Positions 45,451-58,568 of a stretch of 64,000 bases of DNA are shown piece by piece. The notes beneath the pieces are model-generated. The model saw only the letters and a list, made by a program, of their open reading frames with translations, had not been told where the DNA came from and ran no database searches. Origin of the DNA: Sisyra terminalis (lineage: Eukaryota; Arthropoda; Insecta; Neuroptera; Sisyridae); contig OY292276.1 of the NCBI GenBank assembly GCA_958496175.1, positions 20,292,001-20,356,000 on the forward strand, in the 5' to 3' direction. Every line of letters starts with the position of its first letter. Within the stretch, counting starts at the first letter, position 1. The position numbers and the translations under genes were made by a program.

Positions 45451-46762
45451 AAGATATGAACGTTGTATATAGATTCAGTAATACAATGCCTCAATATTAT
45501 TATTTAAAAACACAAGATTTTTTCAAAAAATAACATTTTACTTAAAATTTTTAAATTTTTTAACAGGAATAATTGATCAACGGTCATAAATCGTCTATCT
45601 TAATACAATCATCTCAATTCAATAGCATATAATGATCTTGTAAATTCACTAGGTTAATGTCCATTTATAGTTAAAGTTAACATCTCTTACGGTTTTTGGT
45701 CTAAAAATCTTTTTTTTTTATCAAAATTCGATTTTTATATCAAAAACCCTATTAAGGTATTGCTCTAATGGTTGCATTTTTAATTCAAGAGCATAAATTG
45801 TGAATATAGGTTCATAAAGTTTATAGTTTTATGAACTTAGAAAATATATTTACCTCTATAATCGTTGAAATATATATAGTGGCTAGCATATATACAAAAA
45901 GTTATTGCATTATATGCATTAATTTTAATTGACCTTTTCAATATCAGTTGGTAATTTCGTTTTTAATTCCTTCGCGATTTTTTTTCATATAAACTCGTTT
46001 AACGATAAAAAGTTGTTGCAAAGAATCGTCGATATTCAATATCATAATTAATGTTCATTGTTCATAACAAAAACCACAAACTGTATCGTAAAATCTATTG
46101 TAAATCATAACTTAATTAGCTCTGCTCAAAAATTTTTTTTTTTTACAATGTACATTGTATATTCCGGACATTTTTATTGTGAAGTTAAAGATTTAGTTAA
46201 AAGCTCTGCGCAAGCGTATTAGCAAAGCCAATTTAGTGGATATTGCAGTACCAATCTTTGAATGTATCACTAATTATTATTAAACTATTGTTAATTTCCT
46301 AAAGAGTAATATGTTTACTTAAACTGTCGTTTGCTTATTTAGCTTGTAAGTTACTATTAGCTCAACCTTGACGTAAAGTGTCTCTGCAAATGATCAAACT
46401 TCTTCTATTGTTTAGTAAAAAAAGTTTTAATGATATTCAATGTATTACCTAAGAGTTGCAAATGTACTTATTGTAATGCAAAAAATACGAAAATATTCGA
46501 TAGGGAAAACTACAGCAAACGATTGTAATTGTTTAATGAACGTTATGTACTTATTTGTTTTTAATTAAAAATGACATAAGCATATCCTAGGTATAGCTGG
46601 AATTTTGGCCAAGAAGAGTAAGACAAGGAAAAAAGTTAAAAATCCCATATCTTTTACTTACCATATATTATGCGAATTATTTCAAATAATATTCTATGTT
46701 GTTTGCAAAATGATCTTCTATGTTATTTGGAATTCTAAGGATTATTCAGTAAGGGAACACGA
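44045..46762. other. AT-rich spacer
   Basis: It holds the AT dinucleotide array at 45388-45446. No gene was seen; frames at 44611-44832 and 46605-46790 lack domains. Confidence 0.45.
45388..45446. repeat. (AT)n microsatellite, ~59 bp
   Basis: About 29 uninterrupted AT units, then CACAAAG. Likely length-variable between individuals. Confidence 0.95.
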
Positions 46763-46898
46763 CTGCCCCCGTCTACTGGTGGTCGAATAGTTTATGTAGT
46801 CGCTCCAAAACTGGTAGATGTTGGATTCGATTTTCGTATGGAACTTTTTAATATTTTTGATACGCTTTTTCATACAACAACCTTAGAGTTGTTATATA

Positions 46899-47132
46899 TG
46901 TAAACAGGGAGTATCCTGTTTAGAAATTACAAGTGATAACGGTGGTTACCAACTTGTTTAGTTGTTATAAACATTCATATAAAATTCAGTCTAAATTTAT
47001 TTTGTGCTCTATATAATTAAGGACTTTTTAACCAATTATTTTTAGGTAAGATTTCATATTTAATTGTATGATTTATTTATTTAATAAATATTTTTAGTCA
47101 TTGGTCAAGTCTTTACTGAATTCACTATTACA
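46899..47132 (+). repeat. 5' long terminal repeat
   Basis: 234 bp, TGTAAACAGG to ATTACA. A TATATAA box lies at 47010-47016 and AATAAA at 47083-47088, giving plausible promoter and polyadenylation signals. Confidence 0.93.
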
Positions 47133-47160
47133 AATTGGTTAAAAGAAAACAAAAATCAAA

Positions 47161-49143
47161 ATGCCAAAACGTGCAAATAAACCAAATGAAAGAGAAATAG
47201 AGCTATTATCATTGATTGAGAAACTCACAACTAAATTAGAAGAAAAGAAAAATGTAAATATAAGCCAAATTCAGAATCACTTCATCATAGAAAAATTTGA
47301 AGGTAAAGGAAATGTAGAAGAGTGGTTAGAACTATTTGAAAAAGAATGTATCCGAAATCAAATCAATACTGATGAAAGTAAAATACAAGTTTTACGACAG
47401 TTTTTGGGCAAGGTAAATTTTTATAATAAATACATTCCCAATAGTACAGAATTACTAGCGCCTTTACACTACCTATTAAGAGAACGTGTACAATTCGAAT
47501 GGACTGAAGAGTGTCAAAAGACGTTTGAGAAAGTGAAGAATTACTTAAGTAGGAGTCCTATATTGGCAATATTTGACCCGGGAAAGAAAACGTTTGTCTT
47601 CACCGATGCCAGTCTTCAAGGTATAGGAGCGATATTAAAACAAGTTCAGGACAATGAAGAATTGTTACCTGTGGCTTATTTTTCGAAAAAATTGAGACCT
47701 GCTCAAATGAAAAAGAAAGCGACGTACTTAGAATGTTTCGCAATTCAAGAAGCTCTTAGATACTGGCAACACTGGTTATTAGGAATTAAATTCACCGTGA
47801 TATCCGACCACAAACCTTTAGAAAATTTAAAATTAAAATCCAGAACAGATGAAGAATTAGGAGATATGGTTTTTTACTTATCACAATATTCATTTGTGTT
47901 AAGGTATTCGCCAGGAAAAACAAATGAAGAAGCAGACGCGTTATCTCGAAATCCAGTTTTGGAAAATTTTGAAAATTCAGACGATGTACTACAGTTGGTA
48001 AATCTAATTACTTTGGAAGAAATAAAAAAGAATCAAAGAACCATGTTAATAGATAATAGAAACACTTACAATAAATCAGGTATAAAATATAAAAAGATAA
48101 AAGGACATGAAAGAATTGTAGTTACAACGCAGTTTGGTAAGAATTTAATAAATAAAATTCATTTATACTATGGTCATATAGGCGCAGATCATATTGCTAA
48201 TAAAATACGCCCATTCTATTATTTTGAGAATATGGACAAATTAATCCGTGAATATTGTCGCAGTTGTGGAATATGTATCAAAAATAAATCAAGACGAAAT
48301 CGGAGTATTGGATTGTTATCGCGATTGGGTCCAGCTAAAGAACCTTATGATATCATGTCACTAGACACAGTGGGAGGTTTTTCTAATAATAAATCAGCTA
48401 AGAAATACTTACATATTTTAGTAGATCATTTTACTCGTTTTGCTTTCACAAGTTCTTCAAAAGGACAGAAGACAGCCGATTTTATTCGATTACTTCAACC
48501 CCTAGTCAGGAATAATAAAATTAAAATCATATTAACAGATCAGTATCCAGCAATCAAATCTAAAGAGTTTCAAAATTTCATAAAAACACATGGTATCACT
48601 ATGGTTTACACAGCTGTCGACTGTCCATCATCAAATGGTCTTAATGAAAGAATTAACCAAACTTTAGTTAACAGGATAAGGTGCAAAATGAGAGAAGAAC
48701 CAAACAAAGCTTGGTCAACAGTTGCAGAAAAATGTACAAGAGAGTACAACCAATCTATACATAGCGTTACGAAGTTTTCTCCCGAATATCTATTAACTGG
48801 AAAGGATTCTCATATAATACCGATCGAACTAGAAATAAAGCGAAATTTGGAAGAAGACAGAAAGACTGCATTCCTCAATTCTAATAAAAATCACATAACA
48901 AACAAGAACCGAAGCGATCAAGGGAGAAAAGAAGTAGAGTTCCAAATCGGAGAGTACGTGTATGTTGAGAATGGCAATACACTAAATCGGAAAAAGTTAG
49001 ACCCAATACGTTCTGGCCCATACAAAATCAAATTTCGAATATCAGATCATATATACAAAGTGGATTTGCAAGACTGGAGGAATAAAAATAACTTATTTCA
49101 CACAAGCAAATTAATTGCTTGTAGAGATGTTCCACCCCCTTAG
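47161..49143 (+). CDS. Gag-start/RNase H/integrase fusion polyprotein of the LTR element
   Basis: An intact 660-residue frame starts 28 bases after the 5' LTR. Residues 1-79 are a gag start with coiled-coil character (FEGKGNVEEWLELFEKECIR). At about residue 80 it passes directly into the reverse-transcriptase C-terminal part (FLGKVNFYNKYIP, 81-93). RNase H follows with D149, E181, D206 and D259 (FTDAS, SDHKPL, EADALS). Integrase has the zinc motif H334/H339/C369/C372, the DDE triad D402, D460 and E496 (35 residues between the last two) and a GPY/F module near 618-622 (RSGPYKI). Nucleocapsid, protease and YxDD are absent. The deletion kept the frame. It may make integrase that acts on related elements; that is inference. 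Confidence 0.92.
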   Translation: MPKRANKPNEREIELLSLIEKLTTKLEEKKNVNISQIQNHFIIEKFEGKGNVEEWLELFEKECIRNQINTDESKIQVLRQFLGKVNFYNKYIPNSTELLAPLHYLLRERVQFEWTEECQKTFEKVKNYLSRSPILAIFDPGKKTFVFTDASLQGIGAILKQVQDNEELLPVAYFSKKLRPAQMKKKATYLECFAIQEALRYWQHWLLGIKFTVISDHKPLENLKLKSRTDEELGDMVFYLSQYSFVLRYSPGKTNEEADALSRNPVLENFENSDDVLQLVNLITLEEIKKNQRTMLIDNRNTYNKSGIKYKKIKGHERIVVTTQFGKNLINKIHLYYGHIGADHIANKIRPFYYFENMDKLIREYCRSCGICIKNKSRRNRSIGLLSRLGPAKEPYDIMSLDTVGGFSNNKSAKKYLHILVDHFTRFAFTSSSKGQKTADFIRLLQPLVRNNKIKIILTDQYPAIKSKEFQNFIKTHGITMVYTAVDCPSSNGLNERINQTLVNRIRCKMREEPNKAWSTVAEKCTREYNQSIHSVTKFSPEYLLTGKDSHIIPIELEIKRNLEEDRKTAFLNSNKNHITNKNRSDQGRKEVEFQIGEYVYVENGNTLNRKKLDPIRSGPYKIKFRISDHIYKVDLQDWRNKNNLFHTSKLIACRDVPPP

Positions 49144-49164
49144 TTTCTGTCTGAAGTTGGGGGA

Positions 49165-49398
49165 TGTAAACAGGGAGTATCCTGTTTAGAAATTACAAGT
49201 GATAACGGTGGTTACCAACTTGTTTAGTTGTTATAAACATTCATATAAAATTCAGTCTAAATTTATTTTGTGCTCTATATAATTAAGGACTTTTTAACCA
49301 ATTATTTTTAGGTAAGATTTCATATTTAATTGTATGATTTATTTATTTAATAAATATTTTTAGTCATTGGTCAAGTCTTTACTGAATTCACTATTACA
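49165..49398 (+). repeat. 3' long terminal repeat
   Basis: 234 bp, identical by eye to the 5' LTR along its full length, which points to a recent insertion. Confidence 0.93.
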
Positions 49399-49456
49399 TA
49401 TATATAATGGAAATTATAAAGTGACGATAAATAAAAAAAAAAAAACAGCTGCCCCC

Positions 49457-52400
49457 TTCTTTGTCCAAAACTACAACAATGAGGTTTCCTAAAATTAATC
49501 TCTGACTAACTATTGTTTTATATTTTTTGTGATTATTAATACTATTAGTCATATATTCGTAATTTGTTTTTGACTATTTACAAAAATTATGTAAAAGATT
49601 TTTACTTCTTTATAAAAATATTATAACATGTTTACTTCAATAAGTGCTCCACCTGGTCTTGTCTTCAAAGAAATTATAAGTTATTGTAAAAAGAGTTTCT
49701 AAACATGACTTTTGTCGGTAAAAGACCAAAGAGAATTGACGGTGAAGATAAAAATTAGTTTTTTTTTTATTGTAGTTTGAAAGATCTTTGAAAGTGTGAA
49801 ACCTTCAACAAATTTTCTTAATGTACCTAACAGCTTGAATTTTGCAAAAGTATTTAAAGTTTTTCTTTTCAGATTAACGACATTGCGATAAAGGCCAGAT
49901 GTAAAAGCACAATGGCTGTTTACAATGGGGCTTGAAATGAAGCACAAGGTTAAATAAAAAAATGTTAAGAAGTCGGATATTCAAATTTACTTCTTGAAAG
50001 TTATTTTATAAATAGATATTTTTATAGTACATGTATAAAACCTGTGTACTGTGTTATTGTCAGAAACAATAGAATTAAATCATTGTATGAAAGCAAATCT
50101 TACACAAATCTATAAAAGAAATTAGGTTTAAAAATGTTTTTAAATATCGTATTAGCATTTAACAGCAAATAGCCTCTAGAGATATGATTTACATTATTAT
50201 TATTTCTGATTTAAATGTAAATATTTTAACTTCCTTATTTATTCAATAGGAAAATATATATGCATTTATAATTGCTCAAACACAGTATGCATTGTATTCT
50301 TTTTTTAAAACAGAAATTAAAAGTGTATTCAATGTTAAACCAACTACAAAAACTTTTTAATGCTTTATAGTCTGCCAAACATAATCACTTGAATGTTCAA
50401 AGTGGTTTTGAATCCATTTAAATGTTTTTTTAACTTTGATATAATTTATGTTTAGAGCATATTTATTGCTCACAACACTTTTCTTTCATTGAAAAATTAA
50501 ATGTTTTGATTATTGCCTTTCAAGTGAAACGTCTGCTTCATTTAATTGATAACTTTTACCTATTTTTTTTATACTTTTAAGAATTAGTTATCGCTATATG
50601 AATAAGTGAAAAATAAAATAATATATGTAACATAAGTAGTTAAATTTTTTCAGTATATACCTACGTGTATTTATGGAATAATGTAAAATTGTTGGCAAAA
50701 CTTATAAAAGATAAAATTTGAAATTTTTGGAGTCTTATATGTCCACAACTATTTCATAAGAGAATTTCTGCATTCCTCAAAGAATTTTAGAATATTGGCC
50801 GTAACTTGAGATATTCGTCCTTATTTTGTTAAATACGATATGAGCAAAGTGAATATAAATCCTGATTGTTGCATTGAAAATATTATCTGCAAATATTTTT
50901 AAAACCAAGACTAGAATAAAAAAAATCACGTGATTTTTGTACAAGATAGCGCATAGTTCTACGTGGTGAATCCTACAACATAGAGTTTTCCCATTGCTCT
51001 AAAAATAAAATTAAGTTAATAAAGTAATAGAAGAAAGTTTAGGAGAAAAAGCTCTATGGCAATAACATCCGATTTATTCTATTTTTTCAAAGTTGAGGCA
51101 TTATTCGCTTGTAATTTTATATAATAATTATTTTTATGGCTGCATATAATTTAATTTTTTTTATTGATTAATGTTATGATTTATATTGTGATGCGTAACG
51201 TCGCATTATAGGTTAGTGCCTACATTAGATGAAACTTATTGCACATCGGACTTACGGCTCTTTCTTTATTATAAGTGCAAAATGTTTTAAACATTTTTAG
51301 GTGACCTATATAAGTAATTTGTGTTTATATTATATTTATGGTAAATAAAAATTAAAATACAATTTCGGAAAGGGCACATTTTGGTAAATATGTTTTTTCA
51401 GATGAATGTCATTTAAATGCTTTCTTCTACCCATTAAGTTCGGAAAAGGAACATTTATTGTATTTGTTTTACTGTTGACGTCATAGTGTGTACAGAAATA
51501 ATTTCGAAAAGGTCACAATTCTAAGAGATGTATCCTTTTTCTCAGAAAATTTCTGAGGAAGTTTTCGTTCTTTCTAGAGGAAAGATATTTCCAGTAAATT
51601 ACCAAGCCGAAAGTATCGAGATGATAATGGCAAAGTGTATATTGATCATCTGAAAATTGCTGATATTGGTATGGTAAAACATTAAAGATCAGTGGAGTTT
51701 ACAGAATTTTATGATGAAATACTGGCCAGTTATAAACGGAAGACAACCTCCAGAGATTTTTAAAAAAAGTAATATAATTAACTTTAAATTAAGTATTATG
51801 TATAATTTATGATACCTAGAATGAATATTTCATTTTGTCAAATTTATATGGATTTTCTTTAAATTATGTATATTCAATATCATAAATTTCAAAAAGGGCG
51901 CATTTCATTAAAAATCTAAAATGTAATAACCAGTAACATTAACATCGACATCGACATATTTCTATTGTTTTGTTTACGACCTGTACAAATTCGAAATAAA
52001 TCAGTATGGTAAATCAGTCCCAAATATATATCTAGATTTTTGTGTCTTTATATTTTTGAACAATTCAAAAAAAAAAAATCTGAAAATTTTTTTCCTCAAA
52101 AATAACTGAACTAATGGGATTTGAATTTTGATTTAGTTAAGAGATATATAAGGGCTATAGGTACTTCATTAAAAAACACTTCTAATTTGTCTATGTTAAT
52201 AGCATTGAAGTTACAGTAACGGGGATCATTTGATTAATTTATGTGTTAACTACATAAGATATTCAAAACAATAACAAAATGAACTCATTTTCGATTGGTT
52301 GATGACTTCAATTGTAATATGCAACTGTTACTAATTAAACACTCAAATTGAGAATAACTGGTTTAATTGAATTCCAAATAAAAAAATTATCGATTTAAAC

Positions 52401-55400
52401 AGTTCACGCTTAAACAAAATTATAATCTATTCTTGGGTGATATATTTCAGAAATATTTATATCATTTCATTTGGGCAAATTAAGCAATTGAAAATTGAGA
52501 TGTTACCAACAACTAATTTTTTAATCTAATTTAAAACTTGAAAAGAATATACACAGCTTTAATTTTGGTGTGGTGTATTACGTGGTTATTTCATAAAATT
52601 GCAAATAGCTGTAGGCGTCACTAAATTTCTAGGACATTTAAATGACATATAACTATTTTTATCAAAATTATATGTTTTCATTTTAAATTACGAGAGATAA
52701 AATCATGATATTTTCAAAAAATTTATACTAACATTAAAACGAAGTTTATTTGTATTTGATAAAGCTCATTTTCTGTGCTTGTATTCAATTATATTAAGCG
52801 TTTATATATTTCGCCATATCTTGTAATTATTAAAGAACAGGTGAAAATTATGAACGTTGTCACAAAATATATCTACTTTTATAGCGAACTATTTTTAGGA
52901 TGAATGATTTTTATGTAATAAAATATTTGAAAGACGCATTTCTGTGACACGTGTGTTGATTCTAAATATTTTGAGGAAATTTTATTGAGTAAAATATTTA
53001 TATTTATAAAAGATTAACTTCAATCACTTTTAAAACAAATTAACCGCTACAATTAAAATTAACATATGCATTAATCGATGAAATGGAAATTGCCATCCAA
53101 AAAGTGACTTGTGGGCGTGAATTTAATTCAAGGATAATTTAATTTATATCTTCGTCCATCAAAATCATTTTTTGTGTCAAATACTCTTCTGAATAGTAAT
53201 TATCTTGAAACATTGAATTGAAATCGTAATATTAGTGCTCATTTTAAAATTTCTCGATGACAAACACTGTTATCTGTTATTATTTATATTGCATATATTT
53301 TTACATCGATTAAACAATAATATTATTATTTGAGTTTTAAAATAGTGTACATAAAGTGTTATCAAATGAGATTTAATATTATCTATTTAGTTCTAAAAAA
53401 TTTCGTTGGCAAACAGAAAACAGCTATCGAAATTGTTAATATAGGTACAGTAAGAAAAATCATTAAAAACTATTTATTTAATTAAAGAGTAAAAAAATAA
53501 TTATGAAAATATTAAACCTATTAGCAACTGTTGTTACTTGACTGCTTCAGTGTTGTATTTAAGATCCATTATTTTTTCGTACAGAGTAAATTGAAAAATA
53601 TTTATATTACCATACTTTGAATTCAAACAAATATTTGATAAATTTTTTTAGCATTTCATCATATGAATGTAAAATTTCAAAAACAGATTTACTTTATTAT
53701 TTTTGAATCGAATTTTGTTAGGTATAGGTCATTGTCACTTTATGTAAACAACTCTTAAAGTTATCAAATTGACCACTATTAATCATAGTTATCATTTTCA
53801 ATTACATAAATATTTGACTACAATTTTAGTGTATCCACAGATCAAATATAGTTTTTAACTATGTTAGTTTCTTATTTTATGGTAAAATTACTTTCAAAAC
53901 AATTTTTTGATTTTCAATTAAAGGCAGTATTAAAGTTAATTTTGGTACCTTTGGTAAGTTTTTGAGAAAAAATATTTTCCAATTAGGAAGTAGTTGTTCC
54001 GAACAATATTCTTTATTTTGAAATATATTATTCAAAAAAATATTTTGTTATTAACAGTTAACAATTAATTATAGTTGGTGAATCAGTTAGTTAAACGATT
54101 GTTGTAAGTAAATATGTGTGAATAGTGAAATAAATAAACGTTTCTGCAATAAAATATATTTGTTATTATTTTAAGTCCTAAAACACTAATCCAAACGAAT
54201 TCGTCAAGTAAAAATTTAAGTAAAAAACGTGACAATACTAAGGATATGACTTCTTGAAGAACAGGACGATAATAAAAGGATTCAATTTTAATCAATTTAG
54301 TTTATGAAAGCATTTGTTGATTACGTTATTAGAATTTCTTATGGTTAGATTTTAAATACATTGATATGATTATTATGTGGTAGTATATAGCTGTTAGTTT
54401 GAATTTCATTCAGTATAGTAATTAATAAATATTTCAACCAGAATTTCACTTTTGAAACCATATAGGAAAAAGAAAAATAAAATATGTATTCATAATGCTG
54501 AGATGAAATAAAAAACGTTAGAAAAGCATTGAAATCAAATTTATAAATAAAAGTATAAATAATATAATATTATGTTTTAAAGAAAATAAATGATTTTCAA
54601 AAATCTCTAGGTAATGCGTTACAAATATTGTAAGTCAATGTACTTTCGTTCAAATCACCTGATTAAAGAGAAAGGTTTAAAGAACCTATCATAAGAACAA
54701 TATTGAAAGTATTTTCCGGAAATTGAACTTGAATAGGAAAGTGATTCGATGTTATTTAACTGCGTACAAATTGCTGCATTTTATTATTATTTAAAAAATA
54801 TATTTTCATAACACTAATGAAAACATGATAACATTTACGATTTATTCAAATGGAAACATCTAGAACTATTAAAAAGTTTTTACGATAGATATTTATTACG
54901 CCTTTTGATCTATGTGGTAAATATGTATTTGAATATCAGAAAAGTCGAGAAACGTTTTCCATTTTTTTTTCTTCAGTAATTTCTTTTTGCTTTGCAAATT
55001 TAAAACTTGTTAAGATTGTATTTTTGTTATTAAAATTCACCCCATTAGCATTATACAGTGATTTTCTTTGTATTGTTCGTCTGTTTTTTCGTCATAAAGT
55101 TGAATGAAACAATTCCTACCATTGCATTTATAATTTAAAAATACAGTGATTTGCTATTTTTACATCTTAACTTATAAAAGACTTGTGCCAATTCTGGCAT
55201 TTCATTAAGTCGTCTAGAAGAAAGGGTTGCCAAATGTTGAATATGGATGATATTATCGATTTATTTTACCAAAAAATATATAGTTTACGACAAGAAAGTA
55301 TAATGATACCCAGAAAATTCAGCTAAATTGAGTTTATAACGAATAATACGAAGAAGTAGATACTTATATTTTTTACAAATAATAATATTCAAATCCTTTA

Positions 55401-58400
55401 TCATTTCAGCTTTTTGATACAAACTTTGTACCTACTTACACCTGAATTTGTATTTTTTGTTTATTAGTCGTGAAATTTGTTTGATTAATTTTGATTTGTA
55501 AAGACATAAGTACCGCTTGTTTTTAAAGCCAAAGCAAATTTGCCATTCAATTACAATAACAATATTTTATACTGTATGACTTGATTTTTGAACGAACAAG
55601 CATATTACAAATTGAAGTGTGGTAAATAATATGAAATGAACATCTGGATTTATTTTTGAATTTGTTGAATATAACTAGAACATAAGTAGTGTTTGCCAAA
55701 TCTTCTCTGTTTCTTAAAATTATTATTAATCGAAAAAAAAATCCCTGAAATTGAAATGAGTTCAGGGTCGTCAAATTTATAAATACCTTTTTTTACTGAT
55801 AAATATATTTACTAATATTATAAATTTTGAAATTAATAAAATACTTTTATATTGAAGTTATCAAAATTATTTAATATATATAGTTTAGAAAAAAATAAAT
55901 ATTGGTCACCTCTTTTAAATTTTGTAGATGTATCAATTTAAAACAAGATTCTTTTTTTTTTGAAAAATAAGCTCTAATCATTTCTACATGAATATACTTA
56001 TTTTCCTCAAAATAATTCCTTCTTTTAACAATATATAATTTTGCCATATTTCTGACAATTTGTAGATACCATTCCCAATAAATTGATCTTCGTTTAAGTA
56101 AAACTTATCACGTTATTTTTGTAGCCCTTGCTGCTCAACAAGTGCTTGTTCCATCGATGTAAATAAGGAATAACCTGAAGGAGCTAAGTTTGTGGAGTAA
56201 GCCGTTAACAAAAGTATTTCCAAACTTAATATCTCAATCATATCATTCACTCGTTTTTCTGTGTAGACAGGAGAATTACTATGCTAAAAGATCACTTTGT
56301 TTTGCCTATTTTGATGTTTTGGCCGTTTTTTGCGCTAAAGTTTAGTTCAAATCTACTATCGCTAGCTGTTATTACGTTTGACTACCATTCTCACCCAACA
56401 ATTCTACAATTCTTCGTTCTCCATGATATAGCCATTTTTAAAATTTTCAAACCCTTTAAAACACTGAGATTTCCTAAGAGCATGCTCAACGTAAGCTTTG
56501 ACAAGCATTCGATTGAATTTCGAAGAAATTTTTGTTTACATTGTACTTAATTGAAACGCTGTTCGCGAATCTTACTTTTTAGGCACAAAACTTGATATGT
56601 TTGGTAAGAAAAAAATCATAAATAAATTTTCCTAAAATCAATTATATTTGAATTATTACTAAATAATCTGACCTAAGAAAACAGCATTGCACTAATAAAG
56701 GTCGGAATAGCCATTACATGTAATTCAAAACTCGCGAATTTAAAAAAAATACATTTTAGAGATACGTAAATTAATAACACCAAAATATACTCGAGCTGAA
56801 ATTTGACCTAAATATTATTTATTCTTTTTCGCCGTTCTACTACTTAATATATACCTTTAGCCAATGGAAGGTCCAATGTCTTAAAGTAAAATCTAAAAAC
56901 GCCAATAAAGAAACGTAACTATTAACTAAAATACGTCGTAGTTTAAACGAATAATACAACAAATTTGACTCTAACTCAGTGTAAATTACGTTGTTTTCTT
57001 TTTTTTTTGTATGTTTTTAATTATGTACTTTATGCTAAAATGGTAAAAGCCTTAATTAGTTGCTCAAACATTCTAAATATGTCGGTGTATAACGTTTTTA
57101 ACGGTAAGACTTATAATGGTTACTCATGAGATAAGAAAATATATTTTAATTTTTTGACTTGTATATTTTAAATTGCACAGTTATATAAATACTTATCTTT
57201 ATTTTTGATTATTTTCAGTACGTAATAGTACGAAATAAAAAAAAAACCTATCTAAATTAAAATAAATTTTCGACTCAAAAGTATTCCTTAGACTGTCGTG
57301 TGTTTTAAGGACTCTTTAAATTTAGCATTGTCTTTTTTAATATAAAAAAACTAAAGTTGAAATTATTTTTGTTATAACTTTATTGTCAAAAAAAAACTTT
57401 ACCACATTTTTTAATGTTAAAAATTTAAAATTAATTTTCATTATATTCGAATATCATTAAAAATAATAACAAAACGCCATTAATGGATACATTGCTCTTA
57501 TAAGTTAATGATAAATAGCGTAGGTTTTTAATACTTACTGAAAATAAATGTGATGAAGTGATTTTTTTTACCAATTATTATTTTCCAGAAGCAAATAAGC
57601 AGGTTCTTTATTTTAACTTGTTCGTATGAAGAAAACTGTTCAAAATCATAATGTTCAATAATGTTGATGTTAAAAATATAATTCAGATCCGAAGAAAAGA
57701 AAATGACGTATTAAACGAACATTTTTGCTGAATATATTTTTTTTCTGTTTCTTTGTAGTTCCATTCATTTGATTCAACACATTGAAACTTATGTTTTGGT
57801 AAAAATAGCTTTTCTTTGTGCAGTTTAATTTAAGGTTCAATTTATTCAAGAGATTTAATTTGGGTATCTATATGAACAATGTACTTTGTACAGCACATAC
57901 ATGCCTAATACCTATAATACATAGGTACAGCGTACAAAAAATGAATGGATTTTCTATAAATAAATTTCAAGGAAAATTAATTATTTTTTTCCAGAATTGT
58001 AACTTTACTTTAAAAAACTGCGTTCTATTATTCAGTATTAGTCTTCTCCAATTTAGTAAAGTATTGAGTTATTAAAATATTTGGTTTTATATTTGAAAGT
58101 TTTGAAGTATTTTATTTTATTTTTTTACACGTGTAAGCTCAATTAAGTATTGCAGCAAATTACCAAAACAACCTTTTAATCATTAAGATTCAAAAATTAC
58201 CAAATATAAGATTTAGTTCTTACATTGTGTTAAAATGTTTAAAATTCTAGACTTTAAAACAATCATATTTTAAAATCAACAATTTATCAATTGTAATGAA
58301 CAACGGCGAAATTAAGAAAATTCGTTTTATTGATACCGACGTATAGCTCAACTGACATTGATGTTTTTTATTTGTACTAAAAAGTAGTCTATCACTTATA

Positions 58401-58568
58401 CGGAATATCGGCGTTTTTAATTTTGCTGGTACTTAGTTACTTTTTATCCCTAAAAGTTGTTTTGATAATGTCATAGGCAAAGTTTTCGAACAACCGTTGA
58501 TAAATTGGAACATTAACGTTTAATATTGTAAAAACGTATTTTTTTTTTGAAAATAAAACTAAAATCAG
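49457..58568. other. 9 kb AT-rich spacer, no supported gene
   Basis: I found no coding exon, RNA gene or transposon with recognisable ends. Frames at 49699, 54083, 55547, 56281 and 57818 have AT-driven composition and no domain. The stretch could be intron or intergenic. Confidence 0.45.

Larger units (their letters stand above)
46899..49398 (+). mobile_element. Ty3/gypsy-type LTR retrotransposon, internally deleted, young
   Basis: Two 234-bp LTRs (46899-47132, 49165-49398) start TG and end CA and appear identical by eye. The 4-bp target duplication is TATA (46895-46898, 49399-49402), a site favoured by some insect Ty3/gypsy lineages. A polypurine tract (GTTGGGGGA) precedes the 3' LTR; the primer-binding site after the 5' LTR begins TGGTTAAAAG, tRNA not identified. 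The interior is only ~2 kb and encodes a single 660-codon frame. Most of gag, the protease and the reverse-transcriptase palm are missing, so it cannot copy itself alone. Confidence 0.93.
46771..49448 (+). mobile_element. tRNA-derived SINE split by an LTR retrotransposon
   Basis: The head GTCTACTGGTGGTCGAATAG and CCAAAACTGGTAGATGTTGG plus GATTCGATTTT (B box) match the SINE family. The body stops at 46898 and resumes at 49403 (TATAATGGAAATTATAAAGT, GACGATAAATAA) before an A-tail. CTGCCCCC flanks the SINE on both sides (46763-46770 and 49449-49456), an 8-bp duplication spanning the LTR element. This shows that the SINE was whole when the LTR element landed. Confidence 0.85.
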
